A stretch of 64,000 nucleotides of DNA from Stappia sp. 28M-7 (GCF_014252955.1 NZ_JACMIA010000001.1:310001-374000), one strand, 5' to 3'. Counted from the stretch's first letter, positions 36,897 to 45,666 are shown. A program made the numbers and translations. Notes: generated by a model not told the origin, from the sequence alone.

Positions 36897-37361
36897 TCAG
36901 GCCGCGTTGGAGGCGACCGGCTGGGTCAGGATGGAATAGAGCGCGTCGGCATCGCTGGTGGCGCGCAGCTTGGCGACCGTACCGGGGTCGCGCATGCGCC
37001 GGGCAATGCGGGCGAGTGCCTTGAGGTGATCTGCGCCGGCACCTTCCGGCGCGAGCAGGACGAACACAAGATCGACCGGCTGGTCGTCCAGCGCATCGAA
37101 ATCGATGGGACGCTCCAGACGGGCAAACAGGCCGACAAGCTTGTCCAGGCGGACGAGCTTGCCATGGGGAATGGCGATGCCGTTGCCCACCCCGGTGGAA
37201 CCGAGGCGTTCGCGCTGCAACAGCGTATCGAAGACATCCCGTTCGGGCAGGCCGGTGACGGCCGCGGCCTTGGCGGCGAGTTCCTGGAGCGCTTGCTTCT
37301 TGCTGTTCGCTTTCAGGCTCGGAACGATCGCTTTCGATGTGATGAGATCGTTGAGATCCAT
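36897..37361 (-). CDS. ptsN: Nitrogen-related PTS protein EIIA(Ntr)
   Basis: This 154-residue EIIA-domain protein is the end acceptor of the regulatory PTSNtr chain. The phosphorylated histidine is His66 in GNGIAIPHGKL. It controls potassium transport and kinases and links nitrogen and carbon state to metabolism. The ATG at 37361 gives the family start MDLNDLITSKAIVPSL. It is the last gene of the rpoN-hpf-ptsN order and stands 90 bases after hpf. Confidence 0.95.
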   Translation of the reverse strand: MDLNDLITSKAIVPSLKANSKKQALQELAAKAAAVTGLPERDVFDTLLQRERLGSTGVGNGIAIPHGKLVRLDKLVGLFARLERPIDFDALDDQPVDLVFVLLAPEGAGADHLKALARIARRMRDPGTVAKLRATSDADALYSILTQPVASNAA

Positions 37362-37451
37362 AAGGCGACTCTTGGTTCGAGAAACGGAAAGCAACCGGCG
37401 CGCCGCCGCATCCCGCTGAGGGGATGCGGCGGGCCGGATTGCGTTGATGGT

Positions 37452-38030
37452 CTATCGGGCTGCGTTGTCCGGGTCGATCCACCCGTAATTGCCGTCCTTG
37501 CGGCGGTAGACGACGTTCACCGTCCCGCTGCCGGCATTGCGGAACACCACCACGGGTGCTTCCGCCAGATCGAGCTGCATCACCGCCATGCCGACGGTCA
37601 TGGTCTTCACCTTGGCGGCGGTCTCTGCGATCACCAGCGGGGTGAAGTCGGCCGGGACCTCTTCGTCCTCCTCAACGGAAGCAAGGACATAGGAGGTCGC
37701 CTCGAACACCTCGCGCCCGTTGGCCGCGCCATTGGCGTGATGATCCTTGAGCTTGCGCTTGTAGCGGCGCAGGCGCTTTTCGATCCGCTCTGCGGCGGCA
37801 TCGAAGCTTTGGCGCGGGTCCTGGCTGTCGCCCGACACCTGCAGGTCAATGCCGGTGTCGAGGTGGAGGAGGCATTCGGAGCGGAAACCGGATCCTTCGC
37901 GCCCGACCGTCACGTGGCCGGTATAGCCGCCGTCGAAATATTTCGAGATGGCTTCAGCGACGCGATCCTCGATATGCGTCCGCAAAGCATCGCCGACATC
38001 GACGTTCTTTCCCGATATCCGCAGTGTCAT
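37452..38030 (-). CDS. hpf: Ribosome hibernation-promoting factor, long form
   Basis: This 192-residue protein has the S30AE/YfiA N-terminal domain (RISGKNVDVGDALRTHIEDRVAEAISKYF, then RQSFDAAAERIEKRLRRYKRKLKDHH) and, after an acidic linker, the roughly 55-residue C-terminal dimerisation domain (TPLVIAETAAKVKTMTVGMAVMQLDLAEAPVVVFRN) of long HPF. Long HPF pairs two 70S ribosomes into inactive 100S dimers in stationary phase. The ATG at 38030 follows AAGAGGTTCTC. It lies between rpoN and ptsN as in many Proteobacteria. Confidence 0.95.
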   Translation of the reverse strand: MTLRISGKNVDVGDALRTHIEDRVAEAISKYFDGGYTGHVTVGREGSGFRSECLLHLDTGIDLQVSGDSQDPRQSFDAAAERIEKRLRRYKRKLKDHHANGAANGREVFEATSYVLASVEEDEEVPADFTPLVIAETAAKVKTMTVGMAVMQLDLAEAPVVVFRNAGSGTVNVVYRRKDGNYGWIDPDNAAR

Positions 38031-38480
38031 GAGAACCTCTTCTTGTTTTGGTCGTACCGACCCATGCCTGATTATGGCGTGATTCCCGCCAGTTTCATCA
38101 TGGGCGACCCCACTGTGACAAACCGGGCTCCGAATTGATATCCGCAACCCGACCTATTGCATCCCGGTTCGGGGTCTTGCCTGCAGCACGGCGCCTTCCG
38201 GCGGTTCGTCTGCCGGCCGCCTCTCGCGCCCGGATCGCGTCCAAGACGCTGTCCTTGCGCGCGATACGACCATGCGGGCCGTTTCCGGCACGCATGAGCG
38301 CGGGTCTATAAGCGTGCGGCTGCGTGAAGTCAAATGGAGTCCGGCTCACGGCATTGCGGCAGTGGCCGGCCCGGAGGCCGATGGCCTCACCAAGTGCCTG
38401 AAGAAACAAGGGTTTCATTGCCACCCTGCCTTTCCCTGCCGCCCCGGCCCGACGCCGCGGCTGCGGCGTGCGCGCTGGTT
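38031..38480. other. 450-bp gap between rpoN and hpf
   Basis: No convincing gene on either strand; a 108-codon minus-strand frame at 38098-38424 lacks a ribosome site or family features. The right half near the rpoN stop is C- and CCG-rich. The left part must hold the hpf promoter; CATAAT on the minus strand about 50 bases before the hpf start is a possible -10, but no matching -35 is clear. Confidence 0.4.
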
Positions 38481-40070
38481 TCAGCCCCTGCCTGCCTTCT
38501 TCTCCCTCCGTCTCTGGACGGAGGAGGCGATGCGCAGGGACTCCCGGTATTTTGCAACCGTTCTGCGGGCAATGTCGATCCCCTCGTCCTTCAACATTTT
38601 GACGATCGTGTCATCGGAGAGGATGTCGTCGGGGTTTTCCGCGTCGATCAGCACCTTGATGCGGTGCCGCACCGCTTCGGCGGAATGGGCATCGCCTCCG
38701 CCGGCGGAGGCGATGGCGGCGGAAAAGAAGTATTTCAGCTCGAAGATGCCGCGCGGCGTTGCCATGTACTTGTTCGAGGTCACCCGGCTGACGGTGGACT
38801 CGTGCATCGAGATCGCCTCGGCGATGGTCCGCAGGTTCAGCGGCCGCAGATGCTGGACGCCGTGCACCAGGAAGGCGTCCTGCTGGCGGACGATCTCGCT
38901 CGCCACCTTCAGGATCGTGCGCGCCCGCTGGTCGAGGCTCTTGGCCAGCCAGTTGGCGGTCTGCAGGCATTCGGTGAGGAAGGTCTTTTCCGCCTCGTCG
39001 CGCGCCTGCCGGCTGATATGGGCGTAATAGGTCTGGTTGACCAGCACCTTGGGCAAGGTGTCGGTGTTCAGCTCCACCGACCAGCCGCCGTCGCGCGCCC
39101 GGCGCACGATCACGTCCGGCACCACCGGCTGGATCAGCGTTTCGCCGAAGGAGCTGCCCGGCTTGGGGTCGAGCGCCTTCAGTTCGGCGATCATCTCCTT
39201 CAGGTCCTCGTCGTCGACGCCGCAGACCTGGCGCAGCGCCGCATGGTCGTGGCGCGCCAGCAGGTCGATGTTCTCGATCAGCTTTTCCATCGCCGGGTCG
39301 AAGCGGTTCTTCTCGATCAGCTGCAGCTTGAGGCATTCGGCGAGCGAGCGGGCGAAGACGCCGGTGGGCTCCAGCGTCTGCAGCACGGTCAGGATGCCGT
39401 CGAGCCGTGCCCGCTCGATGCCCATCTTCTCGGCCGTGTCATCGAGGTCGAGGCGCAGGTAGCCGGCGTCGTCCAGATTGTCGATCAGCACCTGGGCGAC
39501 GAGACGCTCCACCGGATCGGCGATGGCCAGCACCATCTGGTCGCCGAGATGCTGCTGCAGCGACACGTCGGAGGCGACGAAGGCCTCCAGATTGTAATCC
39601 TCCGAGGCGCCGCCCGAGCCGGTGCGCGTCGTCAGGCCGGTCTGCCAGGGGTCGCGCTGCTGCGCGTCGCCCGCACCCGCCTCCGCCCGGCCGGTGCCGG
39701 GATCGTCGGGATAGATGTTGCTGAGATCGGTGTCGAGGCGCTGGGCGATGTCGCGGGAACTGTCGGACAGCTCCGAGCTCAGCCAGACGTCGCCGTCGCC
39801 CTCGCCGCTGCCCTCGTTGCCGCCCTCGTTGCCGGAAGAGGGGGCCTCGCCCGCCTCGCGTTCGCCCGCTCCCTCGCTGCTGCCTTCGCCCTCGCCGGGG
39901 CCGCCCTCGCCGTCGGCGCGCTCCAGCAGCGGGTTGCGCTCCATTTCCGCTTCGACATAGCTCGTCAGGTCGAGCGACGACATCTGCAGCAGCTTGATCG
40001 CCTGCATCAGCTGCGGCGTCATGATCAGGGTCTGGCCCTGGCGGATCTCGAGCTTCGGCGATAGCGCCAT
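38481..40070 (-). CDS. rpoN: RNA polymerase sigma-54 factor
   Basis: This 529-residue sigma-54 has the glutamine- and leucine-rich region I (LEIRQGQTLIMTPQLMQAIKLLQMSSLDL), an acidic region II that is unusually rich in Gly and Glu (EGGPGEGEGSSEGAGEREAGE), the core-binding region III, and the C-terminal RpoN box ARRTVAKYRESL that contacts the -24 promoter element. It needs AAA+ activators and often IHF; ihfB is in this window. The ATG at 40070 follows GGGAGCCTTC. It lies in the lptB-rpoN-hpf-ptsN order. Confidence 0.96.
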   Translation of the reverse strand: MALSPKLEIRQGQTLIMTPQLMQAIKLLQMSSLDLTSYVEAEMERNPLLERADGEGGPGEGEGSSEGAGEREAGEAPSSGNEGGNEGSGEGDGDVWLSSELSDSSRDIAQRLDTDLSNIYPDDPGTGRAEAGAGDAQQRDPWQTGLTTRTGSGGASEDYNLEAFVASDVSLQQHLGDQMVLAIADPVERLVAQVLIDNLDDAGYLRLDLDDTAEKMGIERARLDGILTVLQTLEPTGVFARSLAECLKLQLIEKNRFDPAMEKLIENIDLLARHDHAALRQVCGVDDEDLKEMIAELKALDPKPGSSFGETLIQPVVPDVIVRRARDGGWSVELNTDTLPKVLVNQTYYAHISRQARDEAEKTFLTECLQTANWLAKSLDQRARTILKVASEIVRQQDAFLVHGVQHLRPLNLRTIAEAISMHESTVSRVTSNKYMATPRGIFELKYFFSAAIASAGGGDAHSAEAVRHRIKVLIDAENPDDILSDDTIVKMLKDEGIDIARRTVAKYRESLRIASSVQRRREKKAGRG

Positions 40071-40290
40071 GAAGGCTCCCGGACTGCTGCGGGGCGTTTC
40101 GATGCAAAGGTCTGCGGCCGTTCCAGGCGCGCGCCTGCACGGTTGCAGCGGCGGACATGCCCCCGTCCGCCGGCTCCCCGGACCCTGCCTGCCGCGCGCG
40201 CGATGTCTGCCGCGCATGCGGGCACGCGTCGCACCTGCCCCCGGCGCGATTGGTCCGCTTCTTGCTTTGTAGCCTAAGGGAGTTTTCGCA

Positions 40291-41172
40291 TCAAAGCGTA
40301 AACTGCTCGCCGAGATAGAGCCGGCGCACGTCCGGGTTGGCGACGATCTCGAAGGGCGAGCCTTCCGTCAGCACTTCGCCGGCCGCGATGATATAGGCCC
40401 GGTCGATGAGGCCGAGCGTCTCGCGCACGTTGTGATCGGTGATCAGGACGCCGATGCCGCGATGGGTGAGATGGCGCACCAACTGCTGGATGTCGCCGAC
40501 GGCGATCGGGTCGATGCCGGCAAAGGGCTCGTCGAGCAGCATGAAGGTCGGGCGGCTGGCCAGCGCCCGGGCGATCTCGACGCGCCGCCGCTCGCCGCCC
40601 GAAAGGGCGATGGCGGGAGAGTCGCGCAGATGCGTGACGCCGAATTCCTCCAGCAGCGACTCCAGATCGTGCTGGCGCTGCTTGCGGTCCGGCTCCACCA
40701 CCTCCAGCACGGCGCGGATGTTGTCCTCTACCGACAGGCCGCGGAAGATCGAGGCCTCCTGCGGCAGATAGCCGATGCCGAGCCGCGCGCGCCGATACAT
40801 CGGCAGGCGGGTGATGTCGAAGCCGTCGAGGCGGATGGTGCCGTGGTCGGGCTGGATCAGCCCGGTGATCATGTAGAAGCAGGTGGTCTTGCCCGCGCCG
40901 TTGGGGCCGAGCAGGCCGACCGCCTCGCCGCGCTGGACCATCAGGCTGACATGGCGAACCACCTGGCGCCGCTTGTAGCTCTTGCCGATGCCGTCGACGA
41001 CGAGCAGCCCGTCCTCGCTCGCCGGATCGTACGGCTGTGCGGCCTCGTCGGTCCGGTCCTGCGTGCCCTGGCGGAAGATGGAGAGGATTTTCAAGGGGTC
41101 GGTCCAGGTCTGCGTGGCGCGGGCCCTCGTGGACCGCCTCGTCATTCTCGTCTTGCTGCTGCCTATTTGCAT
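40291..41172 (-). CDS. lptB: LPS export ABC transporter ATP-binding protein LptB
   Basis: This 293-residue ATPase powers lipopolysaccharide extraction from the inner membrane with LptF and LptG. Walker A is GPNGAGKTTCFYMITG, the Q-loop region YLPQEASIFRGLSVEDN is diagnostic of LptB, the signature is LSGGERRRVEIAR, Walker B LLDEPFAGIDP and the H-loop ITDHNVRETL. About 55 residues before the ABC domain are not in E. coli LptB; the start ATG at 41172 lacks a strong ribosome site, so a later start (ATG at 41145) is possible. Followed by rpoN after 220 bases. Confidence 0.92.
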   Translation of the reverse strand: MQIGSSKTRMTRRSTRARATQTWTDPLKILSIFRQGTQDRTDEAAQPYDPASEDGLLVVDGIGKSYKRRQVVRHVSLMVQRGEAVGLLGPNGAGKTTCFYMITGLIQPDHGTIRLDGFDITRLPMYRRARLGIGYLPQEASIFRGLSVEDNIRAVLEVVEPDRKQRQHDLESLLEEFGVTHLRDSPAIALSGGERRRVEIARALASRPTFMLLDEPFAGIDPIAVGDIQQLVRHLTHRGIGVLITDHNVRETLGLIDRAYIIAAGEVLTEGSPFEIVANPDVRRLYLGEQFTL

Positions 41173-41245
41173 GAAAGGCGGCCGCCGTTCAATCCGCTGC
41201 GCGGCCGAGGCCCCGCACGAACGGCCGGCGGAGCGCCCGCCCGCG

Positions 41246-41827
41246 TCAGTTCTGCGGCGTGGTCTCGCGCAGCGAGTTCGGCTGGATCAGCACCTTGACC
41301 CGGCCCGTGTTCTTCGCTTCCAGGTCCGCCTTGCCGGTCTTCAGGTTGACCGTCAGCTTGTTGCCGACCACCACGTTCGGCCCCTGCGACAGCACCACCT
41401 CGCCGCCGGTCATCACCATCAGCTGCCGGTTCATGTCGAAGGTGGCGCGCTCGCCGGTCGCCGTCTGGTCCTTGGAGGAAATGTAGACGCGCCCGCTCGC
41501 CTCCAGCTTGGAGATGCGCTGGTTGACGCCGCCGGCGGCGGAGCCGTCGTAATGCACGACCAGGCGCTGGGTCTTCAGCATCGCATCGCCCTGGGTGACG
41601 ACCACATCGCCGCTGAACACCGCGCTCTGGCTCTTGTCCTGCACCTGCAGCTCGCGCGCCTCGATCTGGATCGGTTCGCGTTCGTTGGAGCCGAAGCCGG
41701 CGAAGGCGTCGGAAAAGGTCTGCGCCCCGGCGCTGCCGGCGGCGAGCGCGAGGCCGAGAAGGGCGGCCCCCGCAGCGGCCGCGAGGCGGGCGGAAAGGGC
41801 GGGCAGGCTGTGCCGCGATGGGATCAT
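41246..41827 (-). CDS. lptA: LPS transport periplasmic protein LptA
   Basis: This 193-residue protein has a signal peptide (AAAAGAALLGLALAAGSAGAQ, cleavage near residue 36) and the OstA-like beta-jellyroll: IQIEARELQVQDKSQSAVFSGDVVVTQGDAMLKTQRLVVHY and MTGGEVVLSQGPNVVVGNKLTVNLKTGKADLE. LptA forms the periplasmic bridge carrying LPS from LptC to the outer membrane. The ATG overlaps the lptC stop as ATGA. It precedes lptB by 73 bases. Confidence 0.9.
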   Translation of the reverse strand: MIPSRHSLPALSARLAAAAGAALLGLALAAGSAGAQTFSDAFAGFGSNEREPIQIEARELQVQDKSQSAVFSGDVVVTQGDAMLKTQRLVVHYDGSAAGGVNQRISKLEASGRVYISSKDQTATGERATFDMNRQLMVMTGGEVVLSQGPNVVVGNKLTVNLKTGKADLEAKNTGRVKVLIQPNSLRETTPQN

Positions 41828-42534
41828 GGAGCTTTCTCCGCGTTCGGCGGCATCACCGTCATGGAGATGCCGTCGGTGAAGGTCAGTGTACCCGCGTCCT
41901 GGTCGAAACGCATCCGTCCGGCGGTCAGCGAGCCGAAGGAGGAGGTGAGCAGCGTCTTTTCCTCGCTGCGCAGATGGCCGGTCTTCAGGTTGGCGTCGAG
42001 CGTGCCGAACCGTGCCGTCTCGCCGCCATTGGTGGTGACATCGACGCCATCGGCGAGCCTCAAGGTTTCCTCGAAGCTGTTATACGTGCCGCGTGCGGCG
42101 ACAATGCGGACCTGCTGGTCGGCCGACAGGCGCAGGTCGGCGACGATCCGTTCCAGGTCGATGATGCGCGGGTCGCTGATGCGCTGGATCGCCCGGCTCG
42201 CCGACACCTTGTAGGAGCGTTCGCCGTCGTGGCCCGACAGTTCGGGACTGTCCATCACCAGGCCGTCGGCGGTGATGGTCACGGCGCCGAAGCCGAGGCC
42301 GGAGAGATAGTTGCTGACGGCGATCATCGCGACGATGGCCAGCATCAGCAGGACGCCGAGCCCGGGCACCAGCACGCGCAGGCCGCGCACGTGGCGGCTG
42401 TGCCGGCGCGACGCCTTGCGCGCGGCATCGCGGCGGGCTGCCTCGCGTGCGGGATCGTACGCGCCCGCATCTTCGGGCCCGCCGAGATCCTGCCCGTCGA
42501 AGGCGGGCTGCAGTCTGTAGGCCTCCTGGTCCAA
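41824..42534 (-). CDS. lptC: LPS export protein LptC
   Basis: This 236-residue protein has a basic, Arg-rich cytoplasmic N-terminus, a single membrane helix at about residues 54-76 (VLVPGLGVLLMLAIVAMIAV) and a periplasmic jellyroll with YKVSASRAIQRISDPRIIDLERI and TARFGTLDANLKTGHLRSEEKTLLTS. LptC hands LPS from the LptBFG extractor to LptA. The only suitable start before the helix is TTG at 42534, which has a modest ribosome site; the exact N-terminus is uncertain. Its stop overlaps lptA. Confidence 0.85.
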   Translation of the reverse strand: MDQEAYRLQPAFDGQDLGGPEDAGAYDPAREAARRDAARKASRRHSRHVRGLRVLVPGLGVLLMLAIVAMIAVSNYLSGLGFGAVTITADGLVMDSPELSGHDGERSYKVSASRAIQRISDPRIIDLERIVADLRLSADQQVRIVAARGTYNSFEETLRLADGVDVTTNGGETARFGTLDANLKTGHLRSEEKTLLTSSFGSLTAGRMRFDQDAGTLTFTDGISMTVMPPNAEKAP

Positions 42535-42713
42535 GCCGTATCCGTCCGTCGGTCCTGTCAGCGCCTGTCTGCCATTCGGGCAAATCCGGCAGGGGGCGCC
42601 CGTCGCCCCGTGCCTGTGGTCCTGCCCCTATATAGGCACGCCCGCGCGTGCTGTCTTCCTTCCCCGGAGCGGCGCGCCTGTCGTCCGTTCCTCGCGGGCC
42701 GCCGGGGCCGGCC

Positions 42714-43349
42714 TCAGCTGTGGGCGAAGATGTCCGTATCGTCCCAGCCGGAGAGATCGAGCGCGGCGCGGGTCGGCAGGAACTGGAAGCAGGCCTCTGC
42801 GATCTGCGTGCGGCCCTCGCGCTCCAGCCGCTCGGCCAGCTTGTCCTTCAGCGCGTGCAGGTAGAGCACGTCGGAGGCGGCATAGGCGAGCTGCGCGTCG
42901 GTCAGGGTCTCTGCCGCCCAGTCGGAGCTCTGCTGCTGCTTGGAGATCTCCACGCCGATCAGCTCGCGGGCGAGGTCCTTCAGCCCGTGCCGGTCGGTAT
43001 AGGTGCGCACCAGCCGCGAGGCGATCTTGGTGCACCAGACCGGCGCGCAGTCGATGCCGAGCCCGTGCGACAGCACGGCGACGTCGAAGCGGGCGAAGTG
43101 GAACAGCTTGGTCTTGGCGGGATCGCCCAGGAGCTTTGCGAGATTCGGGGCGCTGGTCTGGCCGCTGGCGATCTGCACCACGTCGGCGCTGCCGTCTCCG
43201 GCCGAGAGCTGCACCACGCAAAGCCGGTCGCGATGCGGCTTGAGGCCGAGCGTCTCGGTGTCGATCGCCACGGCGCTGGCGGTCCGGTAGGCGGCCATTT
43301 CGGGCGAAGCGAGGTCGGGCAGGTCGCCGCGATGCAGGCGGATGGTCAT
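42714..43349 (-). CDS. Ribonuclease D-like 3'-5' exonuclease
   Basis: This 211-residue protein has the DEDD-exonuclease motifs: exo I AIDTETLGLKPHRDRLCVVQL at residues 28-48, exo II FHFARFDVAVL near 84, and exo III YAASDVLYLHALKDKL near 165. It is about half the length of E. coli RNase D and has no HRDC domains, a short form common next to lptC in alphaproteobacteria. It should trim structured RNA 3' ends. It is first in the minus-strand series leading to lptC, with a 179-base gap. Confidence 0.88.
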   Translation of the reverse strand: MTIRLHRGDLPDLASPEMAAYRTASAVAIDTETLGLKPHRDRLCVVQLSAGDGSADVVQIASGQTSAPNLAKLLGDPAKTKLFHFARFDVAVLSHGLGIDCAPVWCTKIASRLVRTYTDRHGLKDLARELIGVEISKQQQSSDWAAETLTDAQLAYAASDVLYLHALKDKLAERLEREGRTQIAEACFQFLPTRAALDLSGWDDTDIFAHS

Positions 43350-43530
43350 GAAAAGGTGCCTCCGGGCGGGATGCGTGTTCAGTGCCTTGTCGAAAGTGAC
43401 GCTCTTGATATCGGCGTTTTTCGGCCGCGTCCATCATGCGAGAGGCGATGCCGGCAGCGGTTTTGCGGCGGAAACGCACGCAGTATGACACCGCGTCTGC
43501 AAGGTCGGGCATCGCAAGGCCCGCCAAAAC

Positions 43531-43560
43531 GAAAAAAGGCCCGGCGAACCGGACCTTTCT
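43531..43560 (-). terminator. Terminator of tRNA-Leu
   Basis: Read on the minus strand, AAAGG-x-CCGG, a four-base loop and CCGG-x-CCTTT form a stem with one mismatch, followed by a T-run (complement of 43532-43537). It is about 40 bases past the tRNA 3' end. Confidence 0.75.
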
Positions 43561-43598
43561 CGTGTGCCTCGGACCTATTGGCATGTCCGAGACGAATT

Positions 43599-43685
43599 TG
43601 GTGCCCAGGAGAGGACTCGAACCTCCACGCCCTTGCGAGCGCTAGCACCTGAAGCTAGTGCGTCTACCAATTCCGCCACCTGGGC
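43599..43685 (-). tRNA. tRNA-Leu, anticodon CAG
   Basis: An 87-base class II tRNA. On the minus strand the acceptor GCCCAGG pairs with CCTGGGC, anticodon stem CTAGC/GCTAG holds the loop TTCAGGT (anticodon CAG), a long variable arm follows, the T-arm has GTTCGAGTC, and CCA is encoded. It reads CTG leucine codons, the commonest codon in this window's genes. Confidence 0.97.
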
Positions 43686-43696
43686 TGTGAGGCGGG

Positions 43697-43725
43697 CTTG
43701 TAAGGAACGCTTGCGGGCTTGTCAA
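43697..43725 (-). promoter_or_regulatory. Promoter of tRNA-Leu
   Basis: On the minus strand TTGACA (43725-43720) and TACAAG (43702-43697) are 17 bases apart, a near-consensus housekeeping promoter 11 bases before the tRNA. It matches the strong expression expected for this tRNA. Confidence 0.75.
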
Positions 43726-43830
43726 CGGGGGTTTTTGAAACCGCCTGCGTATGTGCAAAACCGGCCTTCACAGACGCCGGTGCAAGGGCTATTGAGACCG
43801 GGCAGGCGGGATTTCCGGCTTCCTACGGTC

Positions 43831-43851
43831 AGGCGCCGCGAATCGGCGCCT
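43831..43851. repeat. GC-rich hairpin in the gap before the NDUFA9-like gene
   Basis: AGGCGCCG (43831-43838) pairs with CGGCGCCT (43844-43851), with a five-base loop. It lies in the 312-base gap 43686-43997, which otherwise holds the tRNA-Leu promoter and no recognised gene. No T-run follows. Confidence 0.5.
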
Positions 43852-43997
43852 CGTTGGCAGGACGAGTCCCGCCCTGAGAGATTCGCAATCCGGCGGCGTG
43901 ACGGGTGGCGCCGGCAGCGGCGACCCGGGGCACCACCCGCCGACATCCGGGGCCTGCGCCCCATGAAGCACGAATGGTCACAGAGGGAGCGACGGTC

Positions 43998-45002
43998 ATG
44001 TCCGCGGCATCTGGTTCGAAGGCCCTGAACGGCAAGCTCGTCACCGTGTTCGGCGGGTCCGGCTTCATCGGCCGCCATGTGGTCCGGGCGCTGGCCCGGC
44101 GCGGCTACCGCGTTCGCGTCGCGGTGCGCCGCCCCGATCTTGCAGAACACGTGCAGCCGCTCGGCGCCGTCGGCCAGATCATGCCTGTGCAGGCCAACCT
44201 GCGTCATCGCTGGTCGGTCGACCGGGCGGTGGTCGGCTCCGATGCGGTGGTCAATCTCGTCGGCATTCTCTTTGAGGCCGGCGCCCAGACCTTCGACGCG
44301 GTGCAGTCCTTCGGCCCGCGTGCGGTCGCCGAGGCGGCGCGCGCCGCCGGCATCGACCGTGTGGTGCATCTGTCGGCCATCGGCGCCGATGCCGATTCGC
44401 CCGCGGCCTATGCCCGTTCCAAGGCGGCCGGCGAGCAGGCGGTGCTGGAAACCGCGCCGCAGGCGGTGATCCTGCGCCCCTCCATCGTTTTCGGCCCGGA
44501 GGACGATTTCTTCAACCGCTTCGCCTCCATGGCCCGCATGTCGCCGGTGCTGCCGCTGATCGGCGGCGGCGTCACGAAGTTCCAGCCGGTCTTCGTCGGC
44601 GACGTTGCCGAGATGGTGGCGCGTGCGGTCGACGGCGAGCTGGCGCCGGGCACGGTCTATGAGCTCGGCGGGCCGGAAGTTCTCTCCTTCCGCGAGTGCC
44701 TCGAGACCATGCTCAAGGTGATTCGCCGCAAGCGGGTGCTGGTGCCGCTGCCTTTCGGCGTTGCCCGCATCCAGGCACGCTTCCTGCAGCTGCTGCCCAA
44801 GCCGCTGCTGACGGTCGATCAGGTCGAGATGCTGAAGGTCGACAACGTGGTCTCGGAGAAGGCCGAAGCCGAAGGGCGCACGCTCAAGGCGCTCGGCGTC
44901 GAGCCGCGTACCCTTGCCGCGATCCTGCCGACCTATCTGGAGCGCTTCCGCGAGCACGGCCAGTACGACGCCAACCGCATGACGGCCGGCCCCGAGGTCT
45001 GA
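43998..45002 (+). CDS. Complex I NDUFA9-like, NAD(P)-binding SDR protein
   Basis: This 334-residue extended-type SDR begins with LVTVFGGSGFIGRHVVRALARRGYRVRVAVRRP (nucleotide-binding fold at about residues 14-45), then VVNLVGILFEAG, VHLSAIGADADS and YARSKAAGEQAVLE (YxxxK), and LRPSIVFGPEDDFFNRFA. That pattern matches the bacterial relatives of the NDUFA9 accessory subunit of complex I, often called complex I NDUFA9 subunit family protein. A role in ubiquinone or complex I maintenance is inferred only. The ATG at 43998 has AGAGGGAGCGACGG upstream, better than the ATG at 43974. Confidence 0.85.
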   Translation: MSAASGSKALNGKLVTVFGGSGFIGRHVVRALARRGYRVRVAVRRPDLAEHVQPLGAVGQIMPVQANLRHRWSVDRAVVGSDAVVNLVGILFEAGAQTFDAVQSFGPRAVAEAARAAGIDRVVHLSAIGADADSPAAYARSKAAGEQAVLETAPQAVILRPSIVFGPEDDFFNRFASMARMSPVLPLIGGGVTKFQPVFVGDVAEMVARAVDGELAPGTVYELGGPEVLSFRECLETMLKVIRRKRVLVPLPFGVARIQARFLQLLPKPLLTVDQVEMLKVDNVVSEKAEAEGRTLKALGVEPRTLAAILPTYLERFREHGQYDANRMTAGPEV

Positions 45003-45086
45003 TCGCCGTTTCATTGACGCGAAATGCTCGCGAGCCGGAGCGGTTGATCGCCGCTCCGGCTCGTTGTCTTTCCGCCGCAGCCCGCA

Positions 45087-45476
45087 TCAGTCGAGCCCGT
45101 GCCGCCACAGGCCGAAATCCGAGCCGAGCCGGCGGATACGCTGCCGCTCGCGGCGGCTCAGCCCGTCATCCGGCTCGTAGCCGAAATAGCCGCGCGACAG
45201 GCCGATATCGCGCAGTCCCGCCTCGTCCAGCCGCTCCAGCGCGGCCTGCGTGCGGCGCACCGAGCGCCAGCGCCGCCAGCGGGCGGCGAGGGCCCGTGCC
45301 GCCCGCGCCAGCAGCAGTGCCGGCAGGAAGCGCGGGGGCGTGGGAAAGTCGTACGGGTCGGGCGCCCTGCGCCCGTTCTTCGGTGCTGTATTGCGGGCGG
45401 GGCAGGTCTCGACCGAAGCGGTCCTGATGGCCCCCGTCTTGATGGCCCCCGTCCTGTTCACGCGCATGTCGGTCAT
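45087..45476 (-). CDS. DUF1127 domain protein
   Basis: This 129-residue protein ends with a DUF1127 module, RRTQAALERLDEAGLRDIGLSRGYFGYEPDD, preceded by a basic Arg/Ala helix (LLARAARALAARWRRWRS). DUF1127 proteins are small, Arg-rich and linked in some alphaproteobacteria to RNA turnover and phosphate or stress responses. The N-terminal 40 residues are not conserved and contain GAIKTGAIRT, coded by a near-perfect 15-base tandem repeat (about 45421-45455). AGGAGA precedes the ATG at 45476. The gene converges on the NDUFA9-like gene and diverges from the WYL regulator. Confidence 0.78.
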   Translation of the reverse strand: MTDMRVNRTGAIKTGAIRTASVETCPARNTAPKNGRRAPDPYDFPTPPRFLPALLLARAARALAARWRRWRSVRRTQAALERLDEAGLRDIGLSRGYFGYEPDDGLSRRERQRIRRLGSDFGLWRHGLD

Positions 45477-45570
45477 GGCTGGCTCTCCTGTTGCCTGGCC
45501 GCGTTTCCCGTGAGGCCCGGTGAGGGCGCTGCGTTGTGGAAAGCGGCGATGCGAAGCAGGATGACGGGTG

Positions 45571-45596
45571 ATACCTGACACCAGCGCGTCAGGTAT
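45571..45596. promoter_or_regulatory. Palindrome upstream of the WYL regulator, candidate operator
   Basis: ATACCTGAC (45571-45579) and GTCAGGTAT (45588-45596) are perfect 9-bp arms around an 8-base centre, 70 bases upstream of the regulator gene at 45667 and 94 bases upstream of the divergent DUF1127 gene. Such a long dyad in a divergent gap is the likely binding site of the HTH-WYL protein. Confidence 0.6.
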
Positions 45597-45666
45597 GTTC
45601 CGGTCTTGTGATGGCAGGTGATTTTTTCGGCCCCTGAGGCGGCCGGACCTTCGGGAGAAGAGAGCG

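Noticed and set aside
38098-38424. A possible 108-residue protein in the rpoN-hpf gap
   Set aside because: No ribosome site, Arg/Ala/Gly-rich shadow-like composition and no family motif. Left as unassigned gap.
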